From Marivirga aurantiaca (lineage in GTDB: Bacteria; Bacteroidota; Bacteroidia; Cytophagales; Cyclobacteriaceae): a stretch of DNA of 64,000 nt. This document shows positions 34,734 to 42,988 of this stretch, piece after piece (positions within the stretch are counted from its first letter, which is position 1; each line of letters begins with the position of its first letter). The DNA lies in the NCBI RefSeq assembly GCF_016679925.1, contig NZ_JAEQBW010000002.1:542627-606626 (forward strand), in the 5' to 3' direction. Below the pieces are notes generated by a model. That model was not told the DNA's origin. It worked only from the letters and a program-made list of their open reading frames with translations, and ran no database searches. A program made the position numbers and the translations under genes.

Positions 34734-35684
34734 ATGAAGAACTTAACATTTAGAAACGGGGATATTTTACCTGCTTTAGGGCTCGGAACCTGGAAATCAG
34801 AACCCGGAGAAGTTTACAATGCAGTACTTGAAGCTATTAAATGTGGTTACAGGCACATTGATTGTGCGTACATTTATGGTAATGAAAAGGAAATTGGAAA
34901 GGCATTGCAGAAAGCATTTTCGGATGGTTTGGTAAAGCGGAAAGAAATATTTATCACTTCAAAGTTATGGAACAATGCGCATAAACAAGAGGATGTGAAA
35001 TCAGCCTTACAAATCACCTTGGATAATTTGCAACTCGATTATCTGGATTTATACCTGATCCACTGGCCGGTAGCTCAAAAGCTTGATGCCGTTCAACCAA
35101 AAAGCGGAAGTGATTTCCTGAACCCACAACAAGTGCCTTTGGATGAAACCTGGAAAGCCATGGAGGAACTGGTTTCTGAAAAACTATGCAGACATATTGG
35201 GGTGGCCAATTTTAGTATGACCAATTTACAAAAACTGATCAATGTAGCAGACATAGTACCTGAAGTCAATCAGGTAGAGCTACATCCTTGCCTGCCTCAA
35301 AATGAATTGGTTACATTCTGCAGGCAACGCAACATTATGGTAACAGCTTATTCTCCATTAGGGTCTAAAGACAGGGTAGCTGCAATGAAAAGTGATGATG
35401 ACCCGGATCTGTTTGAGCTGGAGTCAATTAAAGAAGCCGCAAAAAATCATGCTAAATCACCAGCGCAAATATTAATTGCCTGGGTACTGAACAGGGGGAT
35501 ATCAGTCATTCCGAAATCTACAAGTCCGGATCACATAAAAAGTAATTTGGAAGCTACAGAAATTGAATTAAGTAAAGAGGAAATGGAAGCTATTGCCCAG
35601 GAGGAAAATGGATATCGTTTTATTGATGGTAGCTTCTGGACAAAGGATGGTTCTCCCTATACCATGGAGTATTTATGGAAATAG
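34734..35684 (+). CDS. Aldo/keto reductase
   Basis: 316 aa from the ATG at 34734 (an upstream TTG at 34719 is less likely). NADPH-dependent TIM-barrel reductase with the catalytic tetrad: Asp and Tyr in DCAYIYGNE, Lys in TSKLWN, His in LIHWP. The late NADPH-binding motif is SVIPKSTSPDHIKSN. Substrate unknown; the closest pattern is the AKR families reducing simple aldehydes. Single gene, upstream of pcm by 84 nt. Confidence 0.93.
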   Translation: MKNLTFRNGDILPALGLGTWKSEPGEVYNAVLEAIKCGYRHIDCAYIYGNEKEIGKALQKAFSDGLVKRKEIFITSKLWNNAHKQEDVKSALQITLDNLQLDYLDLYLIHWPVAQKLDAVQPKSGSDFLNPQQVPLDETWKAMEELVSEKLCRHIGVANFSMTNLQKLINVADIVPEVNQVELHPCLPQNELVTFCRQRNIMVTAYSPLGSKDRVAAMKSDDDPDLFELESIKEAAKNHAKSPAQILIAWVLNRGISVIPKSTSPDHIKSNLEATEIELSKEEMEAIAQEENGYRFIDGSFWTKDGSPYTMEYLWK

Positions 35685-35768
35685 ACGAATGCCTATTAGT
35701 TCCATATTGAGAATATGGAGTATTTTTTAATCTATTAAATATATTTTTTTAACTCAAAAATCAGTGAG

Positions 35769-36395
35769 ATGATTAGCAAGGAACAAATGATGGAGGAGCA
35801 ACTGATTAATAGAAATATCAGGGATGTTGCTGTGTTGGAGGCTATGGATAAAGTTGATCGTACACTTTTTGTGCCGGAAGATTTGAAAGATCAGGCTTAC
35901 GAAGATGGCCCTTTACCAATAGGCCAATCCCAGACCATTAGCCAACCTTATATAGTGGCCTATATGGCTGAACAGCTTGAACTCAATGAGGATTCCAAAG
36001 TTTTGGAGATAGGAACAGGTTGTGGCTACAATGCGGCTGTGCTGGCTGAAATTGCAAGTGAAGTTTATACTATTGAAATAGTTGAATGGCTGGCAGAGCT
36101 GGCAATGGATAATCTTAAAGTAGCTGGTACTACAAATGTACATGCCAAGTATGGAGATGGCTACAGGGGCTGGCCGGAACATGCGCCCTACGATGCTATT
36201 GTGTTAACAGCAGCTCCCAATAAAATCCCTGAACCTTTAAAGTTGCAACTAAAAACAGGAGGAGTATTAGTGGCTCCTATAGGATCTGGTTCTCAGAAGC
36301 TGGTGAAGCTTAAAAGGACGGGCCAGGATAGTTTTGAAGAGGAAACCGTAATGATGGTAAGATTTGTACCTATGACAGGGGAGGCTCAGGAATGA
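35769..36395 (+). CDS. pcm: Protein-L-isoaspartate O-methyltransferase
   Basis: 208 aa. Repairs isoaspartyl residues in aged proteins using SAM. Conserved segments: GPLPIGQSQTISQPYIVAYM (about 46-65) and SAM motif I VLEIGTGCGYNAAVLAE (about 79-95), then the YDAIVLTAA motif. Short of the longest family forms but complete. It is followed within 22 nt by an uncharacterised gene and then an erythromycin-esterase-like gene. Confidence 0.95.
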   Translation: MISKEQMMEEQLINRNIRDVAVLEAMDKVDRTLFVPEDLKDQAYEDGPLPIGQSQTISQPYIVAYMAEQLELNEDSKVLEIGTGCGYNAAVLAEIASEVYTIEIVEWLAELAMDNLKVAGTTNVHAKYGDGYRGWPEHAPYDAIVLTAAPNKIPEPLKLQLKTGGVLVAPIGSGSQKLVKLKRTGQDSFEEETVMMVRFVPMTGEAQE

Positions 36396-36416
36396 TTGAT
36401 AGACTTAAATTGATAA

Positions 36417-37571
36417 ATGATGAAAACTTTAGAGACTAAAATATCAATTGCCCAAAACCTGATGGATGGATTTGCCAAAAGAACCGGCATCACAAAAGAA
36501 GTATCGGGTGATCCCTACAGGAGATACCTCTGGACTGATGCATTTGCAGTCCAAAGCTTTTTTGGGTTGAAGCAACTCACTGGTGAGGAAAAATACCATG
36601 ACTATGCACTTAAATTGATTGATGAAGTGCATGATAAATTAGGGAAATATCATCCCGAAGATAAGCGGCTAGGTGCAATAAGTGGCTTAAATGAAGAAGA
36701 AGCCATAAAGCACCCCACCATCAATGGCCTTCGAATAGGAAAAAGGTTAAAAGAGCGGACAATAGATCAGCCTGTTGATGAACAAATGGAATGGGAAAGA
36801 GATGGTCAATATTTTCATTATAATACCAGATGGGCTAATGCATTATTCCAAGCTGAAGCACAAACTCATGATCAAAAGTATGCTAACTGGGCTGCTGAGC
36901 TTTGTTTGGCCGGAAAGAAGTTTATTAACAAAACAAAAGAGAATGTTCAAATGCATTGGAAAATGAGCGTAGATCTCTCCAGGCCTTTAGTGCCTTCAAT
37001 GGGTGCCCATGATCCTCTGGAGGGCTTAATTTGTCTGTTAACGGCAAAAGATAAAGCACCAGAAGTTTTTACTGTGTATGATGAAACTCTGGGAAATTTT
37101 AAAATTCTTTGTTCAGGAACTGATTGGACTACAACCGATCCTTTAGGATTGGGAGGATTGCTTTTAAACACTATCAGGGTGACAGAGCTGTCACAAAAAA
37201 TGGAAGTGCCTGATTCAATTAAGCCCAATGTACTTCTGGTGAATTTCAATAAAGGCCTGGAAATGTATTTACAGGATTATGATCCTGATAGCCCTGCTTC
37301 TCAAAGACTGGCATTTAGGGAATGTGGTTTATCATTAGGCTTACGGGCGATTTGGGGGCAAAAGGAAGATTTTAAGAAATGGGGTACTAATATAGAGCCC
37401 TTAAGACCCTATATTTCCCTGGCTGATGAAACAGAAAGTTTCTGGAGCAATTCTGAAAATCTAGCTACCGATACATGGACAAGTCACCTGGACATCAATG
37501 AAGTAAGCCTTGCTGCCAGTATTATTGCCAAAGGCGTACCGGAATGTTTCGGGAGATTGGAGAACCCTTGA
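36417..37571 (+). CDS. Uncharacterised protein with likely alpha/alpha-barrel fold
   Basis: 384 aa, cytosolic, two ATG codons in tandem at the start. Repeating helix pairs with aromatic loops (DAFAVQSFFGLKQLTG, YFHYNTRWANALFQ, GAHDPLEGLICLL, DTWTSHLDINEVSLAASI) suggest a six-hairpin (alpha/alpha) barrel, as in some glycosidases and terpene-type cyclases. I do not recognise a catalytic motif. Its place 21 nt after pcm and before an erythromycin-esterase homologue suggests a linked function in repair or detoxification, unproven. Confidence 0.7.
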   Translation: MMKTLETKISIAQNLMDGFAKRTGITKEVSGDPYRRYLWTDAFAVQSFFGLKQLTGEEKYHDYALKLIDEVHDKLGKYHPEDKRLGAISGLNEEEAIKHPTINGLRIGKRLKERTIDQPVDEQMEWERDGQYFHYNTRWANALFQAEAQTHDQKYANWAAELCLAGKKFINKTKENVQMHWKMSVDLSRPLVPSMGAHDPLEGLICLLTAKDKAPEVFTVYDETLGNFKILCSGTDWTTTDPLGLGGLLLNTIRVTELSQKMEVPDSIKPNVLLVNFNKGLEMYLQDYDPDSPASQRLAFRECGLSLGLRAIWGQKEDFKKWGTNIEPLRPYISLADETESFWSNSENLATDTWTSHLDINEVSLAASIIAKGVPECFGRLENP

Positions 37572-37666
37572 GATTCACTTTTAAGAGTGACTCATTATTA
37601 AGGGTACTTATTATCATAATTTTTATAAAGACAAGGCTGATTTTTTTAGCGACAAAATGAACAATA

Positions 37667-38965
37667 ATGGCACAATCATTAACAGATTTAATAAAAGAGA
37701 AAAAACACGATTTCGTTGATTCGGCTGATTTACAACCCCTAATTAATCAGGTAAAGGATAAAAAAGTAGTGATGTTAGGAGAGGCATCTCATGGCACCCA
37801 TGAATATTATAATTGGAGGGCGCGAATTTCGAAAATTCTTCTGGAGGAACATGGGTTTGATTTTGTAGCCGTAGAGGGTGACTGGCCTCCTTGCTATGAG
37901 TTGAACAGACATGTGAAGCACTACGAAAATTCCGAAAAAGATACCTATGATGTGCTGAAGAAATTTGAACGATGGCCTGCATGGATGTGGGCTAATTGGG
38001 AAGTGGAGGAATGGGTCGGCTGGCTCAAAGAATTTAACAGCTCACTTGCAGCCAATCAACGCAAAGGTTTTTATGGATTAGATGTTTACAGCCTTTGGGA
38101 ATCATTGGATGCCATAATGAACTACCTTGAAAAGGAGGATCCTACAGCTTTGCAGACAGCAAAGAAAGCAATGAGATGTTTTGAGCCACATAGGAATGGT
38201 GATGGTCAGCGATATGCGCATTCAACTTATCTGGTGCCGGAAGGCTGCAGTAAAGAAGTGGCAGAAATGCTGATTGAAATTCAGATGAAAACACCAGTTT
38301 ATAATACAGATAAAGAGCATGTGTTCAGTACGGAACAGAATGCCATTATCGCCAAAAATGCCGAAAAATACTATCGGGTGATGGTACAGGGTGGAGCTTC
38401 TACATGGAACATTCGTGATAGTCATATGATGAACACCCTGGATCGTTTGCTGGGATTCCATGGGGAGAGTTCGAAAGGAATTGTATGGGCCCACAATACC
38501 CATATTGGTGATGCCTCTCATACTGATATGGCTGATGATGGACTTTACAATATTGGTGAATTGGCAAGGAAAAAATATGGGAAAGAAAACGTTTCATTGG
38601 TTGGTTTTGGCTCTTATATGGGCACTGTACTTGCAGGAACAAGCTGGGGAGCAACTGTTGATTTAATGGATCTTCCGATGGGTCGTCCCGGCAGCTGGGA
38701 AGAGATTTGCCATCAGTCAGGGAAGCAATTTTTTGTTTTTTTCGAGGATATAAAACATCATCCGGAACTTCAGGCAAGGATACCCCATAGAGCTGTTGGA
38801 GTAGTCTATCATCCCGAGCGCGAACGCTATGGTAACTATGTGCCTTCTATTATACAAAAGCGCTATGATGCTTTTGTTTTCTTTAATAAAAGCAGGGCAT
38901 TAAGTGCTTTGAAAGTTAAAGGAAGAGAAGATGAAGTGCCTGACACTTATCCTTTTGGGATTTAG
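37667..38965 (+). CDS. Erythromycin-esterase family protein
   Basis: 432 aa. The family signature GEASHGTHE is at residues 38-46, with further conserved VAVEGDWPP (68-76), a mid-region GLDVYSLWESLD and late NTHIGDA. In EreA/EreB these residues build a metal-independent hydrolase site around His and Glu. Chromosomal members near pcm are common and are probably not macrolide resistance genes; their substrate is unknown. 95 nt after the uncharacterised gene. Confidence 0.9.
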   Translation: MAQSLTDLIKEKKHDFVDSADLQPLINQVKDKKVVMLGEASHGTHEYYNWRARISKILLEEHGFDFVAVEGDWPPCYELNRHVKHYENSEKDTYDVLKKFERWPAWMWANWEVEEWVGWLKEFNSSLAANQRKGFYGLDVYSLWESLDAIMNYLEKEDPTALQTAKKAMRCFEPHRNGDGQRYAHSTYLVPEGCSKEVAEMLIEIQMKTPVYNTDKEHVFSTEQNAIIAKNAEKYYRVMVQGGASTWNIRDSHMMNTLDRLLGFHGESSKGIVWAHNTHIGDASHTDMADDGLYNIGELARKKYGKENVSLVGFGSYMGTVLAGTSWGATVDLMDLPMGRPGSWEEICHQSGKQFFVFFEDIKHHPELQARIPHRAVGVVYHPERERYGNYVPSIIQKRYDAFVFFNKSRALSALKVKGREDEVPDTYPFGI

Positions 38966-38995
38966 CTTAATACAAGGATTAAAATCATGTCAAAA

Positions 38996-39017
38996 GCATT
39001 TGTTAGGACACAAATGC
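38996..39017. repeat. Family B REP-like hairpin (GCATTTGT stem)
   Basis: GCATTTGT (38996-39003) pairs with ACAAATGC (39010-39017), loop TAGGAC. Preceded by CAAAA, as is the related hairpin at 39598-39619. Confidence 0.6.
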
Positions 39018-39136
39018 GGGCGAACAGGGTGCTACGCGCACTGCCGATCGAACATAGCCTTTTCAGAAAACTTATCTAGGACACTCTTGATAAATACCTC
39101 GAAGTTTCCAGGCCAAATAATGTTTGCTCAGAGTAT

Positions 39137-39404
39137 GCGCGTGGGTGGACAAAAAGGCGGGGAGCGCGTTGAATTGTAGCGTAGAAGCATCTTTTTGTCT
39201 TGATTTTTTGTTTCTTTTGTATCAAAACAAAAGAAAGGAGAAGAAAATATGGTTTTAAGAGGTGTGAAATTTAAGTGAAAGCCTCAATATTTAGTAAAAC
39301 TTTTGTTTTTCGAGGTTTCATAGGCGAATTTAATTCCTGTATCTACTGATTAAAATAATTTAATCTGGTTTTTAAATGAAAATTTATTTTTCATGAGAAG
39401 CCTA
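39137..39404. repeat. Double-hairpin intergenic repeat family A, copy 4 (long form)
   Basis: Hairpin 1: GACAAAAAG (39148-39156) with CTTTTTGTC (39191-39199). Hairpin 2: TTTCTTTTG (39211-39219) with CAAAAGAAA (39228-39236). It then runs nearly identical to copy 3 until AGAAGCCTA at 39404. In the tail, GAGGT...ACCTC of copy 3 is GAGGT...GCCTC here, changing T-A to a T-G pair, so pairing is kept. Confidence 0.8.
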
Positions 39405-39511
39405 TCTATGGCTCTTTATTGAAATTAATTATACATTTTGTACAGAGCTCTTAAAATTTACTACAATACCTGCCCTTGACTGTTTCCCTGGAATAACCTT
39501 CGATATCCGTC

Positions 39512-39535
39512 CTCGATTGTGTACCCACAATCGAG
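39512..39535. repeat. Family B REP-like hairpin (CTCGATT stem)
   Basis: CTCGATTGTG (39512-39521) pairs perfectly with CACAATCGAG (39526-39535) around TACC. A degenerate half copy, CCCACAATTGAG, follows near 39650-39661. Confidence 0.65.
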
Positions 39536-39597
39536 CGTAAATATGATAGAGAAGCCATTGATTTTTACATTTAATATTAACTTAAACCCTAACAAAA

Positions 39598-39619
39598 GCA
39601 TTTGTGTGGACACAAATGC
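39598..39619. repeat. Family B REP-like hairpin (GCATTTGTGT stem)
   Basis: GCATTTGTGT (39598-39607), loop GG, ACACAAATGC (39610-39619): a perfect 10-bp stem, followed by AGACGGCTGG. Confidence 0.65.
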
Positions 39620-39668
39620 AGACGGCTGGATGACTTCAATCGTATCTCCCACAATTGAGTATGAAAAA

Positions 39669-40397
39669 TCACCTCATCTTCCGTGTCCTTTTTTCCAACT
39701 GTTTAATTTTCTCCACGAATTGCAGTTGAAGCTCATTGATAAAATCAGTCGGATCTTTGTAAGTATGTAAAACCTGATAGCTGTAGGAGTTTTGAAACTG
39801 ATCTATTTCGGCCAGCAAACGTCCTTTCTTTTTTTGCAGGGAATCTTTTCTCAGTTGATCATCGGGTGCATTTACCTCGGAAACTTTGACTGAACTGTTT
39901 TTCAGGATAATATGATGATAAAAATAAACCAGCTCATCCAGGTCACCGCTTTTATAAATGTTATTTAAGCGGGCAGTCAGGTCTGAAGCATTTTGCAATT
40001 GATCCAATTCACTATTATGGCTGATTTTATCAGGATGCACCTGCACCACAGCTTCTTTATAAATCCTTTTGAGTTCTTTTTGGTTAACAGGGTCAAATTT
40101 CTTGACAGTTAAAGAGGGTGGGTTAGCCTGGGGAAATTGAGAGGGAGGCTTATAGTTTTTCCCTCTTTTCTTTTGCTCCAGCCGCTTATTCTTTTTCTCT
40201 TTTTTATGTTGTTTGTGGAGGTCTGACAATTCCTCTATCTGATCAATTTCTGAACTTAGCTGTCTACGAATGAGTGTCTCAAATCTCCATACCTCAGCTC
40301 CAATTTGCTGCAGTTTCTTTTCAAGTTCCTCAATTTCAAACTGTAATTGCTGGATTACATCTTCACTGAGAGATTGAGTTTTTTGAAGCTTGTTCAA
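39669..40397 (-). CDS. J-domain-like protein with coiled-coil arms
   Basis: 242 aa with a TTG start at 40397; no ATG is available in frame nearby. Residues 10-80 are coiled coil and basic. A J-domain-like core with LKRIYKEAVVQVHPDK has the HPD tripeptide at 121-123, the DnaK/Hsp70-contacting motif. A second helical region (185-240) follows. It may recruit DnaK to a specific client; no partner gene is adjacent. The 3' end lies beside family-B repeats. Confidence 0.72.
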   Translation of the reverse strand: MNKLQKTQSLSEDVIQQLQFEIEELEKKLQQIGAEVWRFETLIRRQLSSEIDQIEELSDLHKQHKKEKKNKRLEQKKRGKNYKPPSQFPQANPPSLTVKKFDPVNQKELKRIYKEAVVQVHPDKISHNSELDQLQNASDLTARLNNIYKSGDLDELVYFYHHIILKNSSVKVSEVNAPDDQLRKDSLQKKKGRLLAEIDQFQNSYSYQVLHTYKDPTDFINELQLQFVEKIKQLEKRTRKMR

Positions 40398-40463
40398 TGG
40401 AATTGGGTTTGGAGTTAAATATACGAATTATAAAGAGCCTAATTGAACGCTTTCTGTTCTAAC

Positions 40464-42749
40464 CTACAAATTCAGCCAATAGTTTATCTTCAATACCAGT
40501 GCTCTGTTTTTGGTGTTTTCACCAGGCATAAAATCTATTGGTCCGTTAGGAGCAAAATTTTCTGTGTAGACTAAAAACAGATCCGATGCCGGGGCAAAGC
40601 GCCATTGAAAGCGCAAATTATAATTCACATTGTCGAACCGGTTATTATATTGGGCAAAGCCAGTAAAGAAAACAGCATCTGTTAGGGTGAGATCCAATCT
40701 GGGGCCAATCAGATAAAATTTGGCAGAACCAAAACCTTCGGGAAGCCGGATATCATTATAATCAAAATCCACTGAAAAAGAACCATAGGGCTGGAATCTG
40801 TAACTAAGGTTGCTGAATGTATTCAAGCGATTTCCATTATAGAATCCACCATAGGTAGTACCAACCTCATAAGTAAAGGTATTCTTTCTGTCTGACGCAT
40901 AATAGGCTGTCATATTACTCCAGGTGTAATCTGTACCCTGTAACATGAGGCTATCACCTTTGGGGGTGATCGGATTAAAATCAAAGAACATGTATTCATA
41001 CTTTCTTGCTACTTCAAACGAGGCATAGGAAGTATTGGTAAAATTCATTTGATACTGCAGGCCTAAGGAGCGATCCGTAACACGCTGGAAATTAGCATCA
41101 GTGGTATAACCAATATCGAAACTTACTTGCGTATTGATAATGGCTTTATTTTCAGGATACATGATGTAAGTAGGGCTAAATGAACCTTGGTTATAGCCCA
41201 CTCTCGGCACAAAACCCATTTCAGCATTAAAGCCATCGCCAATGGCTGTATGCGACCACATAATAGCAAAATTTCTTTGCTGATAGCGCAAAAATGCACC
41301 GTGGTTATAGGCACTTTTCTTATTCCACGCATCAAAAGAATGTTGGTAATAGAAATCACCAATCCAACGCGTGTCCTCAGTAAATAAATTAAACTCAGCA
41401 CCTATTACCCGATTATATAATTTAAAGGAGGTGATGGTATCATTTCCATGTATTTCCCTTCTGGCAATCTGAGGATTGTAGGCCGATAATTCCTTGCTCT
41501 GATCAACTCCTAAATTATCCTTGTTGGCAAAAACGAAGGCAACATTAGATCGTTTCAATACATTTTGCTGGAGCGCCAATACACTATAATTCTGATAGGG
41601 GAGGTTTAAATCCTCTCTTTTATCAGTGAGCATATTAAGTAATCCCACTCTTAATTTATCGTTTACTTTTCCACTTAGCCTTGCCCCGCCTAATATAGGT
41701 ACTTGTTCCGTTCTGCCTAGTGTGTCAGTAGTAATCCCAATTCTTCTGGAGAAAAATGCCCTTGATTGAGGGAAACCAAACTTGCTGAATAAGTCCGCAT
41801 TCTCCAGGAAAAATTGTCTTCGCTCTGGAAAACGCACCTCAAAACGACTTAAATTGATTACCTGTCTGTCCACTTCCACTTGTGAGAAATCCGGATTAAC
41901 AGTTAAATCCAAATTTAAAGCCGGAGTAATTCCAATTTTCGCGTCAAAACCAGCATTGGCACCTAAGCCTTTATCCAATTCAGGGTTTTCATAGTTGCGG
42001 TTAAGATCACCCAATACATAAGGGATTACTGAAATATTAGTGCCAGCCGGAGGTGGAGGTTCCGGCCAAATCACTTTGCCACTAAAGGCCAGCGCGGAGG
42101 CCGTATATTGTTGTTCAACTGCTATCCAGCTTGAGCGTTCATTTCTTTTCAGATGATTTCTGAAAAACTGGATATTCCAGCTTTTATTTTTATCGGTATA
42201 TCTTATTGATTTGAAAGGAATGGCTATTTCTGCCACCCATTTTCCTTCATGTATCTTAACTTTTGAATACCATTTGTTGTCCCAGTCAGCATTCACATTG
42301 ACTCCTTCATCAATAGTGCCTTCACTTTGTACACCATAGGGGCTGATGCCAAAAGTAAATCCATTGGTGAAATCATTATAGGGATCAAGATAAATGGAGA
42401 AGTTCTCATTGAGTGCCCATTCAAAATCCCTTCTTAAAGATTGTACTACATAACCCTCATCACCATCGTAGCAAATGATGCCGAAATAGAAATTTTCATT
42501 ATCGTAAGTCATCTTTACTTCTGTTTCCATTTCTGCCGGTCGATCATCTGTTGGGATGTTCATATAAAAGCCGGTAGCCAATTCAGCATTTTTCCAGCTA
42601 TCTTCATTCAGCTCGCCATCCAATATAATAGGATCTGTTGCGGGCTTTAATTCATAAGTGGTAAGCTGTGCCTTATTTTGGGCATTAAGTGCTAAAGAAC
42701 CAATGTAAAGAATACCAAATAGAAAAAAGATACGAGCCACTACTTCCAT
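40464..42749 (-). CDS. DUF5916 outer-membrane protein with CBM9-like domain
   Basis: 761 aa. Signal peptide ends LALNAQ. Residues 35-235 form a CBM9-like sugar-binding-type beta-sandwich (ILDGELNEDSWKNAE...VKMTYDNENFYFGI). From about 260 the DUF5916 barrel begins, with the typical NPDFSQVEVDRQVINLSRFE and RFPERRQFFLEN segment and alternating strands ending YWLNL, a C-terminal aromatic signature of outer-membrane barrels. Function unknown; widespread in Bacteroidota. Confidence 0.92.
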   Translation of the reverse strand: MEVVARIFFLFGILYIGSLALNAQNKAQLTTYELKPATDPIILDGELNEDSWKNAELATGFYMNIPTDDRPAEMETEVKMTYDNENFYFGIICYDGDEGYVVQSLRRDFEWALNENFSIYLDPYNDFTNGFTFGISPYGVQSEGTIDEGVNVNADWDNKWYSKVKIHEGKWVAEIAIPFKSIRYTDKNKSWNIQFFRNHLKRNERSSWIAVEQQYTASALAFSGKVIWPEPPPPAGTNISVIPYVLGDLNRNYENPELDKGLGANAGFDAKIGITPALNLDLTVNPDFSQVEVDRQVINLSRFEVRFPERRQFFLENADLFSKFGFPQSRAFFSRRIGITTDTLGRTEQVPILGGARLSGKVNDKLRVGLLNMLTDKREDLNLPYQNYSVLALQQNVLKRSNVAFVFANKDNLGVDQSKELSAYNPQIARREIHGNDTITSFKLYNRVIGAEFNLFTEDTRWIGDFYYQHSFDAWNKKSAYNHGAFLRYQQRNFAIMWSHTAIGDGFNAEMGFVPRVGYNQGSFSPTYIMYPENKAIINTQVSFDIGYTTDANFQRVTDRSLGLQYQMNFTNTSYASFEVARKYEYMFFDFNPITPKGDSLMLQGTDYTWSNMTAYYASDRKNTFTYEVGTTYGGFYNGNRLNTFSNLSYRFQPYGSFSVDFDYNDIRLPEGFGSAKFYLIGPRLDLTLTDAVFFTGFAQYNNRFDNVNYNLRFQWRFAPASDLFLVYTENFAPNGPIDFMPGENTKNRALVLKINYWLNL

Positions 42750-42988
42750 GCTGCAATGCTATGAAAAATTTGATTGTTTTACACGAGAAATTTTATGAAA
42801 GGGCAATTTAGTCTAATGCCATTTATAAAGCATAATTGGATGAAACCTTAATAAGCCTGCTTTAACAGTATATATGTAACACAACTTAAAAGATGAACGT
42901 CTAACTTTAAGGGATATACTTTTTCAGCTAAGCAAGTATTTACTTCATTGCTGCTAATTCCGGCCATTAATAAACAGAAAACCATCAT

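Larger units (their letters stand above)
38966..39668. other. 703-nt repeat-filled gap
   Basis: No gene. It holds repeat A copy 4 and three family-B hairpins, annotated individually. The two hairpins with GCATTTGT stems lie on either side of copy 4, at 38996-39017 and 39598-39619. The open frame 38931-39179 is the repeat read through and is not a gene. Confidence 0.7.

Noticed and set aside
37667..38965. Macrolide resistance gene
   Set aside because: The erythromycin-esterase family is broad; the chromosomal setting after pcm gives no support for a resistance role.
38931..39179. 82-codon frame overlapping the erythromycin-esterase gene end
   Set aside because: Shadow frame continuing into repeats.
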